The notes beneath the pieces are model-generated. The model ran no database searches. It worked only from the letters and a program-made list of their open reading frames with translations, and had not been told where the DNA came from. The translations under genes were made by a program, and so were the position numbers. From positions 2,356,001 to 2,420,000 of the forward strand of contig NZ_AP022565.1 in assembly GCF_010727325.1 (NCBI RefSeq): a stretch of 64,000 bases of DNA, in the 5' to 3' direction. The number at the start of each line of letters is the position of its first letter. The first letter of the stretch is position 1. Below, piece by piece: positions 10,041 to 18,932 of this stretch. Origin of the DNA: Mycolicibacterium alvei (GTDB lineage Bacteria > Actinomycetota > Actinomycetes > Mycobacteriales > Mycobacteriaceae).

Positions 10041-10498
10041 GTCGGGCCCCCTTGGGGAAGGCGTTGCATGGTGTAGGCGTCAGCCCCACTGACGCGGTAG
10101 TACCGCTTGCGCAGGCCGATGTTGACGAATCCGGCGCTCTCATACAGCGCGATGGCCGGTTCGTTGTCAGTGCGGACTTCCAGGAAAACCGTTCCGCCCG
10201 AGGCGAAGTCGAGCAGGTCGTCGAGCAGCCGACGTCCGATCCCCTGCCCCTGGAAGTCGGGGTCGACACCGATGGTGTGGATCTCGTATTCATACGGGCG
10301 CATTCGACCCAACCGGGAGATCCCGGCGTAGCCGACCAACACCCCGTCGCTGCGGGCCGCGATATAGCGATTGTGTTTGGCGTCGAGTTCGGCCAGGAAT
10401 GCCGTCGCCGGCCAAGGATCGTCACCGACGAACAGCTTGGCTTCCAGCTCAGCGCACCGCGTGGCATCGGCACGGCCAAGGGCGTCGAACACCGTCAT
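10037..10498 (-). CDS. rimI: Ribosomal protein S18-alanine N-acetyltransferase RimI (GNAT)
   Basis: The 153-residue GNAT protein starts '[23 protein letters not shown]'. It contains the acetyl-CoA pyrophosphate-binding loop '[16 protein letters not shown]' and the C-terminal '[18 protein letters not shown]' typical of RimI. RimI acetylates protein N-termini, classically S18. The ATG at 10498 overlaps the tsaB stop (ATGA), which fixes it against an opening extending to 10930 inside tsaB. In mycobacteria rimI lies between tsaB and tsaD, as here. Confidence 0.93.
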   Translation of the reverse strand: MTVFDALGRADATRCAELEAKLFVGDDPWPATAFLAELDAKHNRYIAARSDGVLVGYAGISRLGRMRPYEYEIHTIGVDPDFQGQGIGRRLLDDLLDFASGGTVFLEVRTDNEPAIALYESAGFVNIGLRKRYYRVSGADAYTMQRLPQGGPT

Positions 10499-11133
10499 TT
10501 GCGCACCGCCGCAGAAGGTTTGGCGTCGGGCCGGCGCAGATACAGCGGCACCAGAGGCTGCGGGTCGCCCCAATCCGCGACGGCGTGCACCAGGCCGGCA
10601 GGGGTCGGGTACACGAGGTCGAGCCGGGGCAGCGCGAACAGCGCCGCGTGCTCGGGGGAACCGGCCACCGCGGCGACCGAGCTGGCCAGTACGGCCGCCA
10701 CATCGGCGGGTGCGTTGACGGACGGGCCGTCGACCCGGACTCCGTCCCGGTAGTGCGCCCAGTACACCTCGCGCCGCCGGGCATCGGTGACCACCAATAC
10801 GTCGCCGTCGGTATGGATTCCGATGCCGTCCAAGCTGCATACTCCGTGGACCGGAATGCCCAACGCATGGCCGAACGCCGCAGCACTCGCCATGCCCACC
10901 CGCAGGCCGGTGAACGGGCCGGGTCCACACCCGATGACGATCGCGTCGAGATCTGCGACGGTGATTCCGGCATCGGCCACGGCGCCGAGCACGTTCGGGG
11001 TGAGCTGTTCGGCGTGGGCACGGGCATCGACGGTCACCCGTTCGGCGAGGGTCTGCGCCGTGCCGTCCTCGGCACGACGGACCACTCCGGCGCTGACCGC
11101 CGGGGTCGCGGTGTCGATGGTCAAGATGTTCAT
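10495..11133 (-). CDS. tsaB: t6A biosynthesis protein TsaB
   Basis: The 212-residue protein begins 'MNILTIDTATPAVSAGVV', has the ASKHA-type 'GCGPGPFTGLRVGMASAAAFGHALGIPVHGV' block typical of TsaB, and ends Lys-rich. It dimerises with TsaD as a scaffold of the threonylcarbamoyl transfer complex and lacks the TsaD metal site. The ATG at 11133 overlaps the tsaE stop (ATGA) and is preferred over an ATG 12 bases upstream. Confidence 0.94.
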   Translation of the reverse strand: MNILTIDTATPAVSAGVVRRAEDGTAQTLAERVTVDARAHAEQLTPNVLGAVADAGITVADLDAIVIGCGPGPFTGLRVGMASAAAFGHALGIPVHGVCSLDGIGIHTDGDVLVVTDARRREVYWAHYRDGVRVDGPSVNAPADVAAVLASSVAAVAGSPEHAALFALPRLDLVYPTPAGLVHAVADWGDPQPLVPLYLRRPDAKPSAAVRK

Positions 11134-11597
11134 GGGGCGCTCCACTGCCAGATCACCGTGCGCGTCTCGGTGTCGGTGTCGCGCTCGATACGGATGTCCA
11201 GGTGATGATCGGAGAGCCGTTCGGCCAGGCCCTCACCCCACTCGACCACCACGACGGCGTCGTCGAGATCGGTGTCGAGGTCGAGCGCATCGAGCTCCCC
11301 CAGTAGGTCGACACCGGGATGGTCGAGCAGTCGGTACATGTCCACGTGCACCATCGCCGGCCGGCCTGCCTGCCGGGCGCGATGCACCCGGGCCAGCACG
11401 TACGTCGGTGAGACCACCGGGCCGTCCACATCCATGGCCGCCGCGATCCCCTTGGCCATCACGGTCTTGCCTGCCCCCAGCGGACCCGACAACACCACCA
11501 CGTCACCGGCTTTCAGCCCGGCACCCAGCGTCGCGCCCAGGGCGATGGTGTCCTCGGTGGTGGCGAGTTCGGCCGTACCGGCGCTGCGCTCAGCCAC
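11130..11597 (-). CDS. tsaE: t6A biosynthesis ATPase TsaE
   Basis: The 155-residue protein has Walker A 'GPLGAGKTVMAKG', the 'DGPVVSPTYVL' switch and 'MVHVDMYRL' followed by 'VVVEWGEGL', which are the signature blocks of TsaE/YjeE. TsaE binds at the TsaB-TsaD interface and its ATPase activity resets the complex. The GTG start overlaps the hydrolase stop by eight bases. Confidence 0.95.
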   Translation of the reverse strand: MAERSAGTAELATTEDTIALGATLGAGLKAGDVVVLSGPLGAGKTVMAKGIAAAMDVDGPVVSPTYVLARVHRARQAGRPAMVHVDMYRLLDHPGVDLLGELDALDLDTDLDDAVVVVEWGEGLAERLSDHHLDIRIERDTDTETRTVIWQWSAP

Positions 11598-12678
11598 GGA
11601 ACCGGACCCGGTCGCGGACCCGGCGGGTCAAGGTGACCAGTTTGGACGGGGTGGCCCGCTCCACCAGACGGACCAGTGCGTCGTCGATCACCACGGGCTC
11701 CTCAAGCTGGACCAGATGACCGGCTCCCCCGACGATCACCAGTTCGGAGCGGGGTAGCTGTGCGGCCATGGCCTTTGAGTATTCCATTGGGGTGAGCAGG
11801 TCCCGATCACCACAGGCGATCAGTGTCGGCACCTTGGCCAGCACCTTCAGGGCACCGGCCTCGTCGTGGACCTCGAGGGCGTGCAGGAATTCGACCAGGG
11901 TGGTGATCGACGTGCCGTGCATCATCCGTTGGGAGAACTCGACCACGCTCGGACTGACCGACTCGTCGCCGTAGGACGCCGCACGCAGGATCGGCCCGAT
12001 CACCGACCGGGCCGCGCCGCGGCCGCGGTGCACCACGCCGGGGGCATAGCGGGCCAAAAACTGCACCGCCTCCAGCGCCGGGTTGCGCAGAATCTCCCCC
12101 AGCGGTGAGCGTGCCACGCCCTCGACCGCCGAGGAGATCACCGCGGCGCCGACGATCTGTTTCCGGTAGCGATGCGGGAATTGCCGGGCATGCGAAAGAA
12201 CGGTCATGCCGCCCATCGAATGGCCGACCAGCACCGCGGGGCCGCGTGGAACCGTCACCGCCAGAACCGCTTCCAGATCACGACCGAGTTGTTCGACGGT
12301 GTAGGTGTCCGGCGACGCGGTCCCCGACTGGCCGTGGCCGCGCTGGTCGTAGAACACCATGCGCACCTGCGGGCCCCACTGTTCGGCCAACCGGATGCGC
12401 TGAAAGTAGAAGGCGCCCATACGCAAACAGAATCCGTGGGCGAAAACCACCGTCAGCGGTGCGTCGTTGGGGCCGACTTCACGTACCGCCAGCGGTACCC
12501 CGTCCTCGGTCGTCACCACCGAACTACGGTCGGCGTCCAGGCGTTCGAAATCCTCACCCAGGTAGGGATCCTCACCGGCGCTGCGCCGGGTCAGCGACCG
12601 CGCCACCGATCTGCCCGCCACCGAGCTCACCGCGGTGAGCCCGGCGGCACCGGCCAGCCACTGAGCATTGCGACTCAA
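11590..12678 (-). CDS. Alpha/beta-hydrolase
   Basis: The 362-residue protein has a hydrophobic N-terminus (about residues 7-25, possible membrane anchor or signal). An alpha/beta-hydrolase domain follows: oxyanion region '[12 protein letters not shown]', '[11 protein letters not shown]', nucleophile elbow 'GHSMGG', acid in '[13 protein letters not shown]' and catalytic His in '[13 protein letters not shown]'. All triad positions are present, so it should be active; the substrate is unknown (ester or lipid likely). The TTG start at 12678 overlaps the alr stop by four bases (TTGA). The position between alr and tsaE is shared with M. tuberculosis as I remember it. Confidence 0.9.
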   Translation of the reverse strand: MSRNAQWLAGAAGLTAVSSVAGRSVARSLTRRSAGEDPYLGEDFERLDADRSSVVTTEDGVPLAVREVGPNDAPLTVVFAHGFCLRMGAFYFQRIRLAEQWGPQVRMVFYDQRGHGQSGTASPDTYTVEQLGRDLEAVLAVTVPRGPAVLVGHSMGGMTVLSHARQFPHRYRKQIVGAAVISSAVEGVARSPLGEILRNPALEAVQFLARYAPGVVHRGRGAARSVIGPILRAASYGDESVSPSVVEFSQRMMHGTSITTLVEFLHALEVHDEAGALKVLAKVPTLIACGDRDLLTPMEYSKAMAAQLPRSELVIVGGAGHLVQLEEPVVIDDALVRLVERATPSKLVTLTRRVRDRVRFRG

Positions 12679-13844
12679 CGCTCGCGACCTGCCTGCAGGT
12701 AGGTGCGGGTGATCCGGCCGCGTGGGCTGGTGGCCACCTCGTAGTTGATGGTGCCGAGCAGTTCGGCCCAGTCCTGGGCGGTCTGTTCACCGTGGGTGCC
12801 GGGGCCGAACAGGATGGCGTCGTCACCTTCGGCGACGTCGGTGACGTCCGGGCCTAGGTCGACAACGAACTGGTCCATGCAGATCCGCCCGACGGCCGGG
12901 CAGCGCCTGCCGTTGATCAGCACCTCGATCCGCCCGCTCAACGAGCGGAAGATACCGTCGGCGTACCCCACCGGCAGCAACGCCAGCCTGGTGTCCCGGT
13001 CGGCGATCCACCGGTGACCGTAGGACACTCCATCACCCGTATGCACCGAACGTACCAGCGCCACAGGGCATTTCAATGTCATGGCAGGACGCAGACCCAT
13101 ATCGCCGCGCTCCGGGATCGGGCTCAGCCCGTAGACCGCGATTCCGGGCCGCACCATGTCGAACGCCAGATCCGGCCGGGTCATCGCCGCCGGCGAGTTC
13201 GCGATGTGGGCCACCTCGAACACCACGCCCCGCTCGGCGGCCTGCTCCCGCATCGCGGTCAGGCGCTTGCCCTGCAGCTCGTTGAACGGATTGTCGGGCT
13301 CGTCGCCGTGCACCAGGTGACTCATGATGCCGCGCACCCGGATCGCACCGTCGGCCTGGGCCCGGCCCAGCGCTGCGACCATCGCGGGGAAATCTGCCGG
13401 GCTGACACCATTGCGGCTCAGACCGGTGTCCACCTTCACCGTGACGCTCGCGGTGCGGCCGGTCCGGCGGACGGCGTCGAGCACGTCGTCGAGCTGGCGC
13501 ACCGAAGACACCGCGATCTGCACATCGTTTTCCAGCGCGGGCGCGAAGTCGGTGCCCGGCGAGTGCAGCCAGCACAGCACCGGGGCGGTGATCCCGGCGG
13601 CCCGCAGCTCAACTGCCTCGGCGATGGTCACCACCCCGAGTTCGGCGGCTCCGGCGGCCAGTGCGGCCCGGCCCACCTCGACGGCGCCGTGCCCGTACCC
13701 GTCGGCCTTGACCACCGCCATCACCTGGGCGTTGCCGGCATGTTCACCCAGCAGGCGGACGTTGTGGTCGATCGCGCCGAGGTCCACCATCGCCCGCGGC
13801 GATGCGTGTGGGGTCAACGATGTCTCGATTTCGGTCGTCTGCAT
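12675..13844 (-). CDS. alr: Alanine racemase
   Basis: The 389-residue protein contains the PLP-lysine motif '[15 protein letters not shown]', the second-base region '[29 protein letters not shown]' and '[14 protein letters not shown]'. Length matches actinobacterial Alr. It converts L- to D-alanine for peptidoglycan, cytosolic. It is the first gene of a seven-gene minus-strand run whose junctions mostly overlap by 4-8 bases. Upstream are 89 bases separating it from gadB, including a 9-bp tandem repeat at the gadB stop. Confidence 0.96.
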   Translation of the reverse strand: MQTTEIETSLTPHASPRAMVDLGAIDHNVRLLGEHAGNAQVMAVVKADGYGHGAVEVGRAALAAGAAELGVVTIAEAVELRAAGITAPVLCWLHSPGTDFAPALENDVQIAVSSVRQLDDVLDAVRRTGRTASVTVKVDTGLSRNGVSPADFPAMVAALGRAQADGAIRVRGIMSHLVHGDEPDNPFNELQGKRLTAMREQAAERGVVFEVAHIANSPAAMTRPDLAFDMVRPGIAVYGLSPIPERGDMGLRPAMTLKCPVALVRSVHTGDGVSYGHRWIADRDTRLALLPVGYADGIFRSLSGRIEVLINGRRCPAVGRICMDQFVVDLGPDVTDVAEGDDAILFGPGTHGEQTAQDWAELLGTINYEVATSPRGRITRTYLQAGRER

Positions 13845-13913
13845 GTCATATCACCGCCGACCATTGTCCCAGAGGCAGGTATCGGGGCAGATCAGCGGAC
13901 CTGCTGCGGGCCG

Positions 13914-13940
13914 ATCTAGTGCATCTAGTGCATCTAGTGC
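13914..13940. repeat. 9-bp tandem repeat, three copies, across the gadB stop
   Basis: ATCTAGTGC occurs three times in a row (13914-13922, 13923-13931, 13932-13940). On the minus strand each unit supplies an in-frame TAG, so gadB ends His-stop, Met-His-stop, Met-His-stop. The unit is a whole number of codons. Confidence 0.95.
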
Positions 13941-15328
13941 GCAAACGGCTGCAGGTCGTTGAAGGCTCCGCTCGGCTTGAGTTTGTCGAGCCGCCCGAGC
14001 ACCGTGACCAAGTCGTCCTTGAGTGCGCGGGCCAGGTCGGCCGAGAATCCCTCCCGCACGACAACCCGCAGCACGACGACGTCGGTGGCGTCGTCGGGCA
14101 TCGTGTAGGCCGGTACCTGCCAGCCGAAGGAGCGCAATCCTTCGGACACGTCGAACTCGGTGTATCGGGGTTTGCCCTTGAGCCGGAAGCTGACCACGGG
14201 GATCGCCGACCCGTCACTGATCAGCTCGAAGTGCTCGCTGTCGCGGAGCTCGTCTCCCAGCCAGCGCGCCGTCTGCGACAGACACTGCATCACCTGGGTG
14301 TAGCCGGCCCGGCCCAGCCGCAGGAAGTTGTAGTACTGGCCCACCACCTGGTTGCCGGGCCGCGAGAAGTTCAGGGTGAAGGTCGGCATGTCCCCGCCGA
14401 GGTAGTTGACCCGGAACACCAGGTCCTCGGGCAGGTACTCCTTGCTGCGCCACACCACGAAGCCGATGCCCGGGTAGGTCAGCCCGTACTTGTGGCCGCT
14501 GACGTTGATCGACACCACGCGCGGCAGGCGGAAGTCCCACTCCAGGTCGGGATGCAGGAACGGGACGACGAATCCGCCACTGGCGGCGTCGACGTGCACG
14601 GGAACGTCAGGACCCTTGACCCCATTTTCCCCCGATGCGAGCTGATCCAGGGCCGCGCAGATCTCCGCGATCGGCTCCAACTCCCCGGTGTAGGTGGTGC
14701 CCAGGATCGCGACGACGCCGATGGTGTCCTCGTCGACCGCGTCGAGCACCTGCTCGGGGGTGATGACGTAGCGCCCTTCTTCCATCGGCAGGTAGCGCGG
14801 TTCGACGTCGAAGTACCGGCAGAACTTCTCCCACACCACCTGGACGTTGGAGCCCATCACCAGGTTGGGGGTGCGCCCCTTCCAGTTGTTGCCGACCTTC
14901 TCGCGCCACCGCCACTTCATGGCCAGGCCGCCCAGCATGACGGCCTCGCTGGAGCCGATCGTGGAGACGCCGCATGCGGCCGATGAGTCCTCGTCGCTCA
15001 GATCCTCGGCGTGGAAGAGGTCGGCAACCATGCTCACGCAGCGCGCTTCGATCGCCGCGGTGGCCGGGTACTCGTCCTTGTCGATCATGTTCTTGTCGAA
15101 CGTCTCGGCCATCAGCTTCTCGGCCTCGGGGTCCATCCACGTCGTGACGAACGTCGCCAGGTTCAACCGTGAGCTGCCGTCGAGCATCAGCTCGTCGTGG
15201 ATGAAGCGGTAGGCCGCATCGGGTTCCATCGCCTCATCGGGTAGGCGCAGCGACGGAACCGGGGCCATCGCCAGTCTGCCGGTGTAGGCCGGAGAGATAT
15301 GCGGGGTACGAGGGTGCTTGTGCGGCAT
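13934..15328 (-). CDS. gadB: Glutamate decarboxylase
   Basis: The 464-residue group II PLP decarboxylase has 'HVDAASGGFVVPFL' (PLP-aspartate) and 'INVSGHKYGLTYPGIG' with the PLP lysine, plus the typical GAD N-terminus ('PDEAMEPDAAYRFIHDEL'). It converts glutamate to GABA and CO2, consuming a proton, so it is linked to acid tolerance and the GABA shunt. No antiporter gene is adjacent. The gene starts 15 bases after the nnrD... side: its ATG at 15328 lies 15 bases downstream of the nnrD stop on the same strand, so the two are probably cotranscribed. The stop is followed by two further in-frame stops in a tandem repeat. Confidence 0.95.
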   Translation of the reverse strand: MPHKHPRTPHISPAYTGRLAMAPVPSLRLPDEAMEPDAAYRFIHDELMLDGSSRLNLATFVTTWMDPEAEKLMAETFDKNMIDKDEYPATAAIEARCVSMVADLFHAEDLSDEDSSAACGVSTIGSSEAVMLGGLAMKWRWREKVGNNWKGRTPNLVMGSNVQVVWEKFCRYFDVEPRYLPMEEGRYVITPEQVLDAVDEDTIGVVAILGTTYTGELEPIAEICAALDQLASGENGVKGPDVPVHVDAASGGFVVPFLHPDLEWDFRLPRVVSINVSGHKYGLTYPGIGFVVWRSKEYLPEDLVFRVNYLGGDMPTFTLNFSRPGNQVVGQYYNFLRLGRAGYTQVMQCLSQTARWLGDELRDSEHFELISDGSAIPVVSFRLKGKPRYTEFDVSEGLRSFGWQVPAYTMPDDATDVVVLRVVVREGFSADLARALKDDLVTVLGRLDKLKPSGAFNDLQPFAH

Positions 15329-15343
15329 GGAGATCCTTTTCTT

Positions 15344-16765
15344 CTACAGCGCGGCGATCGCGGCTCGGACATGGGCGAGGATTCGTGACGCCGAGGTGGG
15401 CGCCGGGCGGGGACCCGGATCGGCCGCCGACAGATTGGCGGCGCGGGTATGGACGAAGGCGGCCGCGGCGGCGGCTTCACCGGCGGGCAGTCCGGCGGCC
15501 AGTAGTGCCCCGATGATGCCCGACAGCACATCGCCGGATCCGGCGGTGGCAGCCCAGCTTTGGCCGGCGGGGTTGAGGTAGGTCATCGTGCCTAATCGCC
15601 CGGGTGAGGCGATGACGGTGACGTTGCCCTTGAGTAGCACGGTGGCGCCGAGTCGTTCGGCCAGGCCGCGGGTGGCGGCAACCCGGTCGGCGCCCGGTGG
15701 ATCACCGGCCAGCCGCTGGTATTCGCCGGCATGCGGGGTGAGCACGGTCGGTGCACTGCGCCCGCTGAGCAGACCGGGGTCGGCGGCCAGCAGCGTGAGA
15801 GCGTCGGCGTCGACGATCACCGGAAGGTCGGATTCGAGCGCGAAACGCAGAGCGGCCTTGGCCGTGTCGTCGGTGCCCAGTCCGGGCCCGACCACCCAGG
15901 CCTGGACCCGGCCGGCCTCCTGCGCGCTGGGCGCGGCGATCACCTCGGGCCAGTGTGAAAGCACCTGCGGTGCAGCAGTTCCCGCGTAGCGGACCATCCC
16001 GGAGGTGGCGGCCACCGCGGCCCCGGTGCTCAGCACGGCCGCACCGGGATAGGTGGCCGAACCCGACAGCACGCCCGTCACCCCTTGGGTGTACTTGTCG
16101 TCGTGGGGACTCGGTACCGGCCACAGCTCCCGGACGTCGGACGCCTCGAGGCCGGCCAGATCGGTGGGCGCCAGGTCCAGACCGATGTCGACGAGCTCGA
16201 CACGACCACATTCGCCCAATGCGTGGACCGGTTTGAGGCCGCCGAACGTGACGGTCAGGACGGCGTGAACGTGGGCACCGTCAGCGGCGCCGGTCTGCAC
16301 GTCGAGTCCGCTGGGGATGTCGACGGCGACCACGGGAGCGGTGCCGGCCTCGAAGACCGCTGCGGCGTTGGCGCGCAGCGGCCCGCGTCCGGAGATACCG
16401 ACCACGCCGTCGATCACCAGATCGGTTGCTGCAGAGACGCCGGACACCACCCGGCCCCCGGCGCCCCGGAAGGCGGCCAGGCCCTTGGCGTGAACCTTCT
16501 CCGGGTTGAGCAGGACGGCGTCAGCGGCCGCTCCGCGACGACGCAGGAACGTCGCCGCCCACAGCGCGTCGCCGCCGTTGTCACCGGAACCCACCACCGC
16601 ACAGATCCGCCGGCCGGCAACACCGCCGGTCCGCATCTTCAGTTCGGTGGCGATCGCCGTCGCCAGCCCATACGCGGCGCGGCCCATCAGCACACCGTCG
16701 GGCAGCGATTCCAGCAGTGGCGCCTCGGCCTCGCGGATCGCATCGGCCGAGTAGTAGTACCGCAT
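15344..16765 (-). CDS. nnrD: Bifunctional NAD(P)H-hydrate epimerase / ADP-dependent dehydratase
   Basis: The 473-residue fusion has an N-terminal YjeF-type epimerase domain ('VVGSGDNGGDALWAATFLRRRG', then 'VIDGVVGISGRGPLR') and a C-terminal ribokinase-fold dehydratase ('VLTPHAGEYQRLAGDPPG', 'ATAGSGDVLSGIIGALLAAGL'). It repairs hydrated NADH and NADPH. The ATG at 16765 starts the canonical 'MRYYYSADAIREAEAPLL'; an in-frame opening extending to 16915 crosses the predicted promoter and is rejected. It has its own promoter upstream and is separated from glmS by a long hairpin. Confidence 0.95.
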   Translation of the reverse strand: MRYYYSADAIREAEAPLLESLPDGVLMGRAAYGLATAIATELKMRTGGVAGRRICAVVGSGDNGGDALWAATFLRRRGAAADAVLLNPEKVHAKGLAAFRGAGGRVVSGVSAATDLVIDGVVGISGRGPLRANAAAVFEAGTAPVVAVDIPSGLDVQTGAADGAHVHAVLTVTFGGLKPVHALGECGRVELVDIGLDLAPTDLAGLEASDVRELWPVPSPHDDKYTQGVTGVLSGSATYPGAAVLSTGAAVAATSGMVRYAGTAAPQVLSHWPEVIAAPSAQEAGRVQAWVVGPGLGTDDTAKAALRFALESDLPVIVDADALTLLAADPGLLSGRSAPTVLTPHAGEYQRLAGDPPGADRVAATRGLAERLGATVLLKGNVTVIASPGRLGTMTYLNPAGQSWAATAGSGDVLSGIIGALLAAGLPAGEAAAAAAFVHTRAANLSAADPGPRPAPTSASRILAHVRAAIAAL

Positions 16766-16812
16766 CAGCTCCCGCTCCGCTCGATCTGTCGTCGACTTTG
16801 CCGCGCGCCAAC

Positions 16813-16841
16813 AGGTTACGTGTGTTTGCTCGGCACGGTCA
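16813..16841 (-). promoter_or_regulatory. Probable nnrD promoter
   Basis: On the minus strand TGACCG (16836-16841) and TAACCT (16813-16818) are 17 bases apart, giving a leader of about 40 bases. It lies just after the hairpin that closes the glmS unit. Confidence 0.5.
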
Positions 16842-16868
16842 GAGAATCGCCGGGGGCGGCGAACCATC

Positions 16869-16931
16869 CGCCGAACGTGAGGATATGTGCGAACTTTCGT
16901 GCGAATCTCGCACACAAGCTCACGTTCGGCG
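16869..16931. terminator. Long hairpin between glmS and nnrD
   Basis: CGCCGAACGTGAG (16869-16881) pairs perfectly with CTCACGTTCGGCG (16919-16931). Inside, TGTGCGA (16886-16892) pairs with TCGCACA (16908-16914) across a symmetric 4x4 internal loop, and the apical part holds TTCG/CGAA. It starts nine bases after the glmS stop. There is no T-run, so it is an I-shaped terminator or a palindromic dispersed element. Confidence 0.7.
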
Positions 16932-16939
16932 CGAGAAAC

Positions 16940-18817
16940 CTATTCGACGGTGACGGACTTGGCCAGATTGCGCGGCTTGTCCACGTCATACCCGCGGGCC
17001 CGGGCCACCCCGGCCGCGAACACCTGCAGCGGGATGGTCGACAGCAACGGCTGGAAAAGCGTTGACACGGCCGGGATCTCGATCAGGTGATCGGCATACG
17101 GCCGCACCGTGTCGTCACCCTCCTCGGCGATCACGATGGTCACCGCGCCGCGGGCCTGGATCTCGCGGATGTTGGACAGCAGCTTGGCATGCAGCATCTG
17201 TGCGTTCTTGGGTGACGGCATCACCACGATCACCGGCAGGTCCTCGTCGATCAGCGCGATCGGACCGTGCTTGAGCTCACCGGCGGCGAAGCCTTCGGCG
17301 TGCATGTAGGCCAGTTCCTTGAGCTTGAGCGCGCCCTCCAGTGCCACCGGGTAACCGACGTGGCGACCCAGGAACAGCACCGTCGGCGACGTGGCGAAGC
17401 GCTGCGCCAACTGCCCCACCGGTTCGATGCCGGCCAGCACGCGGCTGATCAGGGCCGGCATCGCCTCGAGATCGTTGTACTCGCGCTCGACCTCGTCGGG
17501 GTACTTGGTCCCGCGGGCCTGCGCCAGGGCCAGCCCCACCAGGTAGTTCGCGGCGATCTGCGCCAGGAACGTCTTGGTGGCGGCCACACCGATCTCGGGC
17601 CCGGCCCGGGTGTAGAGCACCGCGTCGGCCTCGCGCGGGATCTGGCTGCCGTTGGTGTTGCAGATCGCCAGCACCTTGGCCTTCTGCGTCTTGGCGTGCC
17701 GTACCGCTTCCAGCGTGTCGGCGGTCTCGCCGGACTGCGAGATGGCGATCACCAGCGTGCTGCGGTCCAGCACCGGGTCCCGGTACCGGAACTCGCTGGC
17801 GAGCTCGACCTCGACGGGCAGCCGGGTCCAGTGCTCGATGGCGTACTTGGCCAGCAGACCCGAGTGGTAGGCGGTGCCGCAGGCGACGATGAAGACCTTG
17901 TCGATCTCGCGCAGTTCCTGGTCACTCAGCCGCTGCTCGTCGAGCACGATGCGGCCGTCGATGAAATGGCCCAGCAGGGTGTCGGCGACGGCGGTGGGCT
18001 GCTCGGCGATCTCCTTGAGCATGAAGTAGTCGTAGCCACCCTTTTCGGCGGCGTCGAGATCCCAGTCGATATGGAATTCGCGGTAGTCGCGGCCGGCCTG
18101 CAGATCGTCGCGGCCGAAGAAGTCGGTGATCCGGTAGCCGTCGGCGGTGAGCACCACGGCCTGGTCCTGGCCCAGCTCTACCGCGTGCCGCGTGTGCTCG
18201 ATAAACGCCGCCACGTCAGAGCCGACGAACATCTCGCCGTCACCGATGCCGACCACCAGCGGGGTGGACCGGCGGGCGGCCACGATCGTGCCCGGATCGT
18301 CGGCGTTGGCGAATACCAGGGTGAAGTGGCCTTCGAGGCGCTGCAGCACGGCGAGCACGGAGGCCGGGAAATCGCCGGCGGTCGCCCCGTCGCGGTATTG
18401 GCGTGACACCAGGTGCACAGCCACCTCGGAGTCGGTGTCGCTGGCGAACTCCACGCCGTCGGCTTCCAGCTCGGCGCGCAGGACGGCGAAGTTCTCGATG
18501 ATGCCGTTGTGGACGACGGCGATCTTGGCTGCCGCATCGCGGTGCGGGTGGGCGTTGCGGTCGGTGGGGCGGCCGTGAGTGGCCCAGCGGGTATGGCCGA
18601 GCCCGGTACTACCGGTCAGGACACCCTCGTCGGTCTCGGCAAGGGCGGTTTCCAGGTTGGCCAGCCGGCCGGCCCGGCGCCGCACCGTCAACCCGCCGTT
18701 GCCGTCGATCAGCGCGATTCCCGCGGAGTCGTAACCCCGGTATTCCATCCGGCGCAGCGCGTCGACCACGATGCCCAGGGCCGGGCGCGCCCCGACGTAG
18801 CCGACGATTCCACACAT
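16940..18817 (-). CDS. glmS: Glutamine--fructose-6-phosphate aminotransferase (isomerizing)
   Basis: The 625-residue protein begins MCGIVGYVG with the catalytic Cys2 of the class II glutaminase. It has 'TRWATHGRPTDRNAHPH' and two SIS sugar isomerase domains ('AISQSGETADTLEAVRHAKTQ' and 'FLGRHVGYPVALEGALKLKE'), ending 'DKPRNLAKSVTVE'. It makes glucosamine-6-phosphate, the first committed step to UDP-GlcNAc; glmM, the next enzyme, is at 26958-28298. I see no glmS ribozyme-like leader: the upstream gap is only 115 bases and is shared with a divergent gene. Confidence 0.97.
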   Translation of the reverse strand: MCGIVGYVGARPALGIVVDALRRMEYRGYDSAGIALIDGNGGLTVRRRAGRLANLETALAETDEGVLTGSTGLGHTRWATHGRPTDRNAHPHRDAAAKIAVVHNGIIENFAVLRAELEADGVEFASDTDSEVAVHLVSRQYRDGATAGDFPASVLAVLQRLEGHFTLVFANADDPGTIVAARRSTPLVVGIGDGEMFVGSDVAAFIEHTRHAVELGQDQAVVLTADGYRITDFFGRDDLQAGRDYREFHIDWDLDAAEKGGYDYFMLKEIAEQPTAVADTLLGHFIDGRIVLDEQRLSDQELREIDKVFIVACGTAYHSGLLAKYAIEHWTRLPVEVELASEFRYRDPVLDRSTLVIAISQSGETADTLEAVRHAKTQKAKVLAICNTNGSQIPREADAVLYTRAGPEIGVAATKTFLAQIAANYLVGLALAQARGTKYPDEVEREYNDLEAMPALISRVLAGIEPVGQLAQRFATSPTVLFLGRHVGYPVALEGALKLKELAYMHAEGFAAGELKHGPIALIDEDLPVIVVMPSPKNAQMLHAKLLSNIREIQARGAVTIVIAEEGDDTVRPYADHLIEIPAVSTLFQPLLSTIPLQVFAAGVARARGYDVDKPRNLAKSVTVE

Positions 18818-18920
18818 AGGTTCCCAGGGTAGTGCAGCCGGGGCGCTGGCCCGATTCTGCGCGATGGCATTTGACGCAGATCACCGCGAAAGCACCGGGT
18901 GCAGATTCGGTGCCCTGCGC

Positions 18921-18926
18921 TACGGT
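18921..18926 (+). promoter_or_regulatory. -10 box for a leaderless start at 18933
   Basis: TACGGT ends six bases before the GTG start, matching the mycobacterial TANNNT box spacing that makes transcription begin at the start codon. Confidence 0.55.
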
Positions 18927-18932
18927 CAACGC

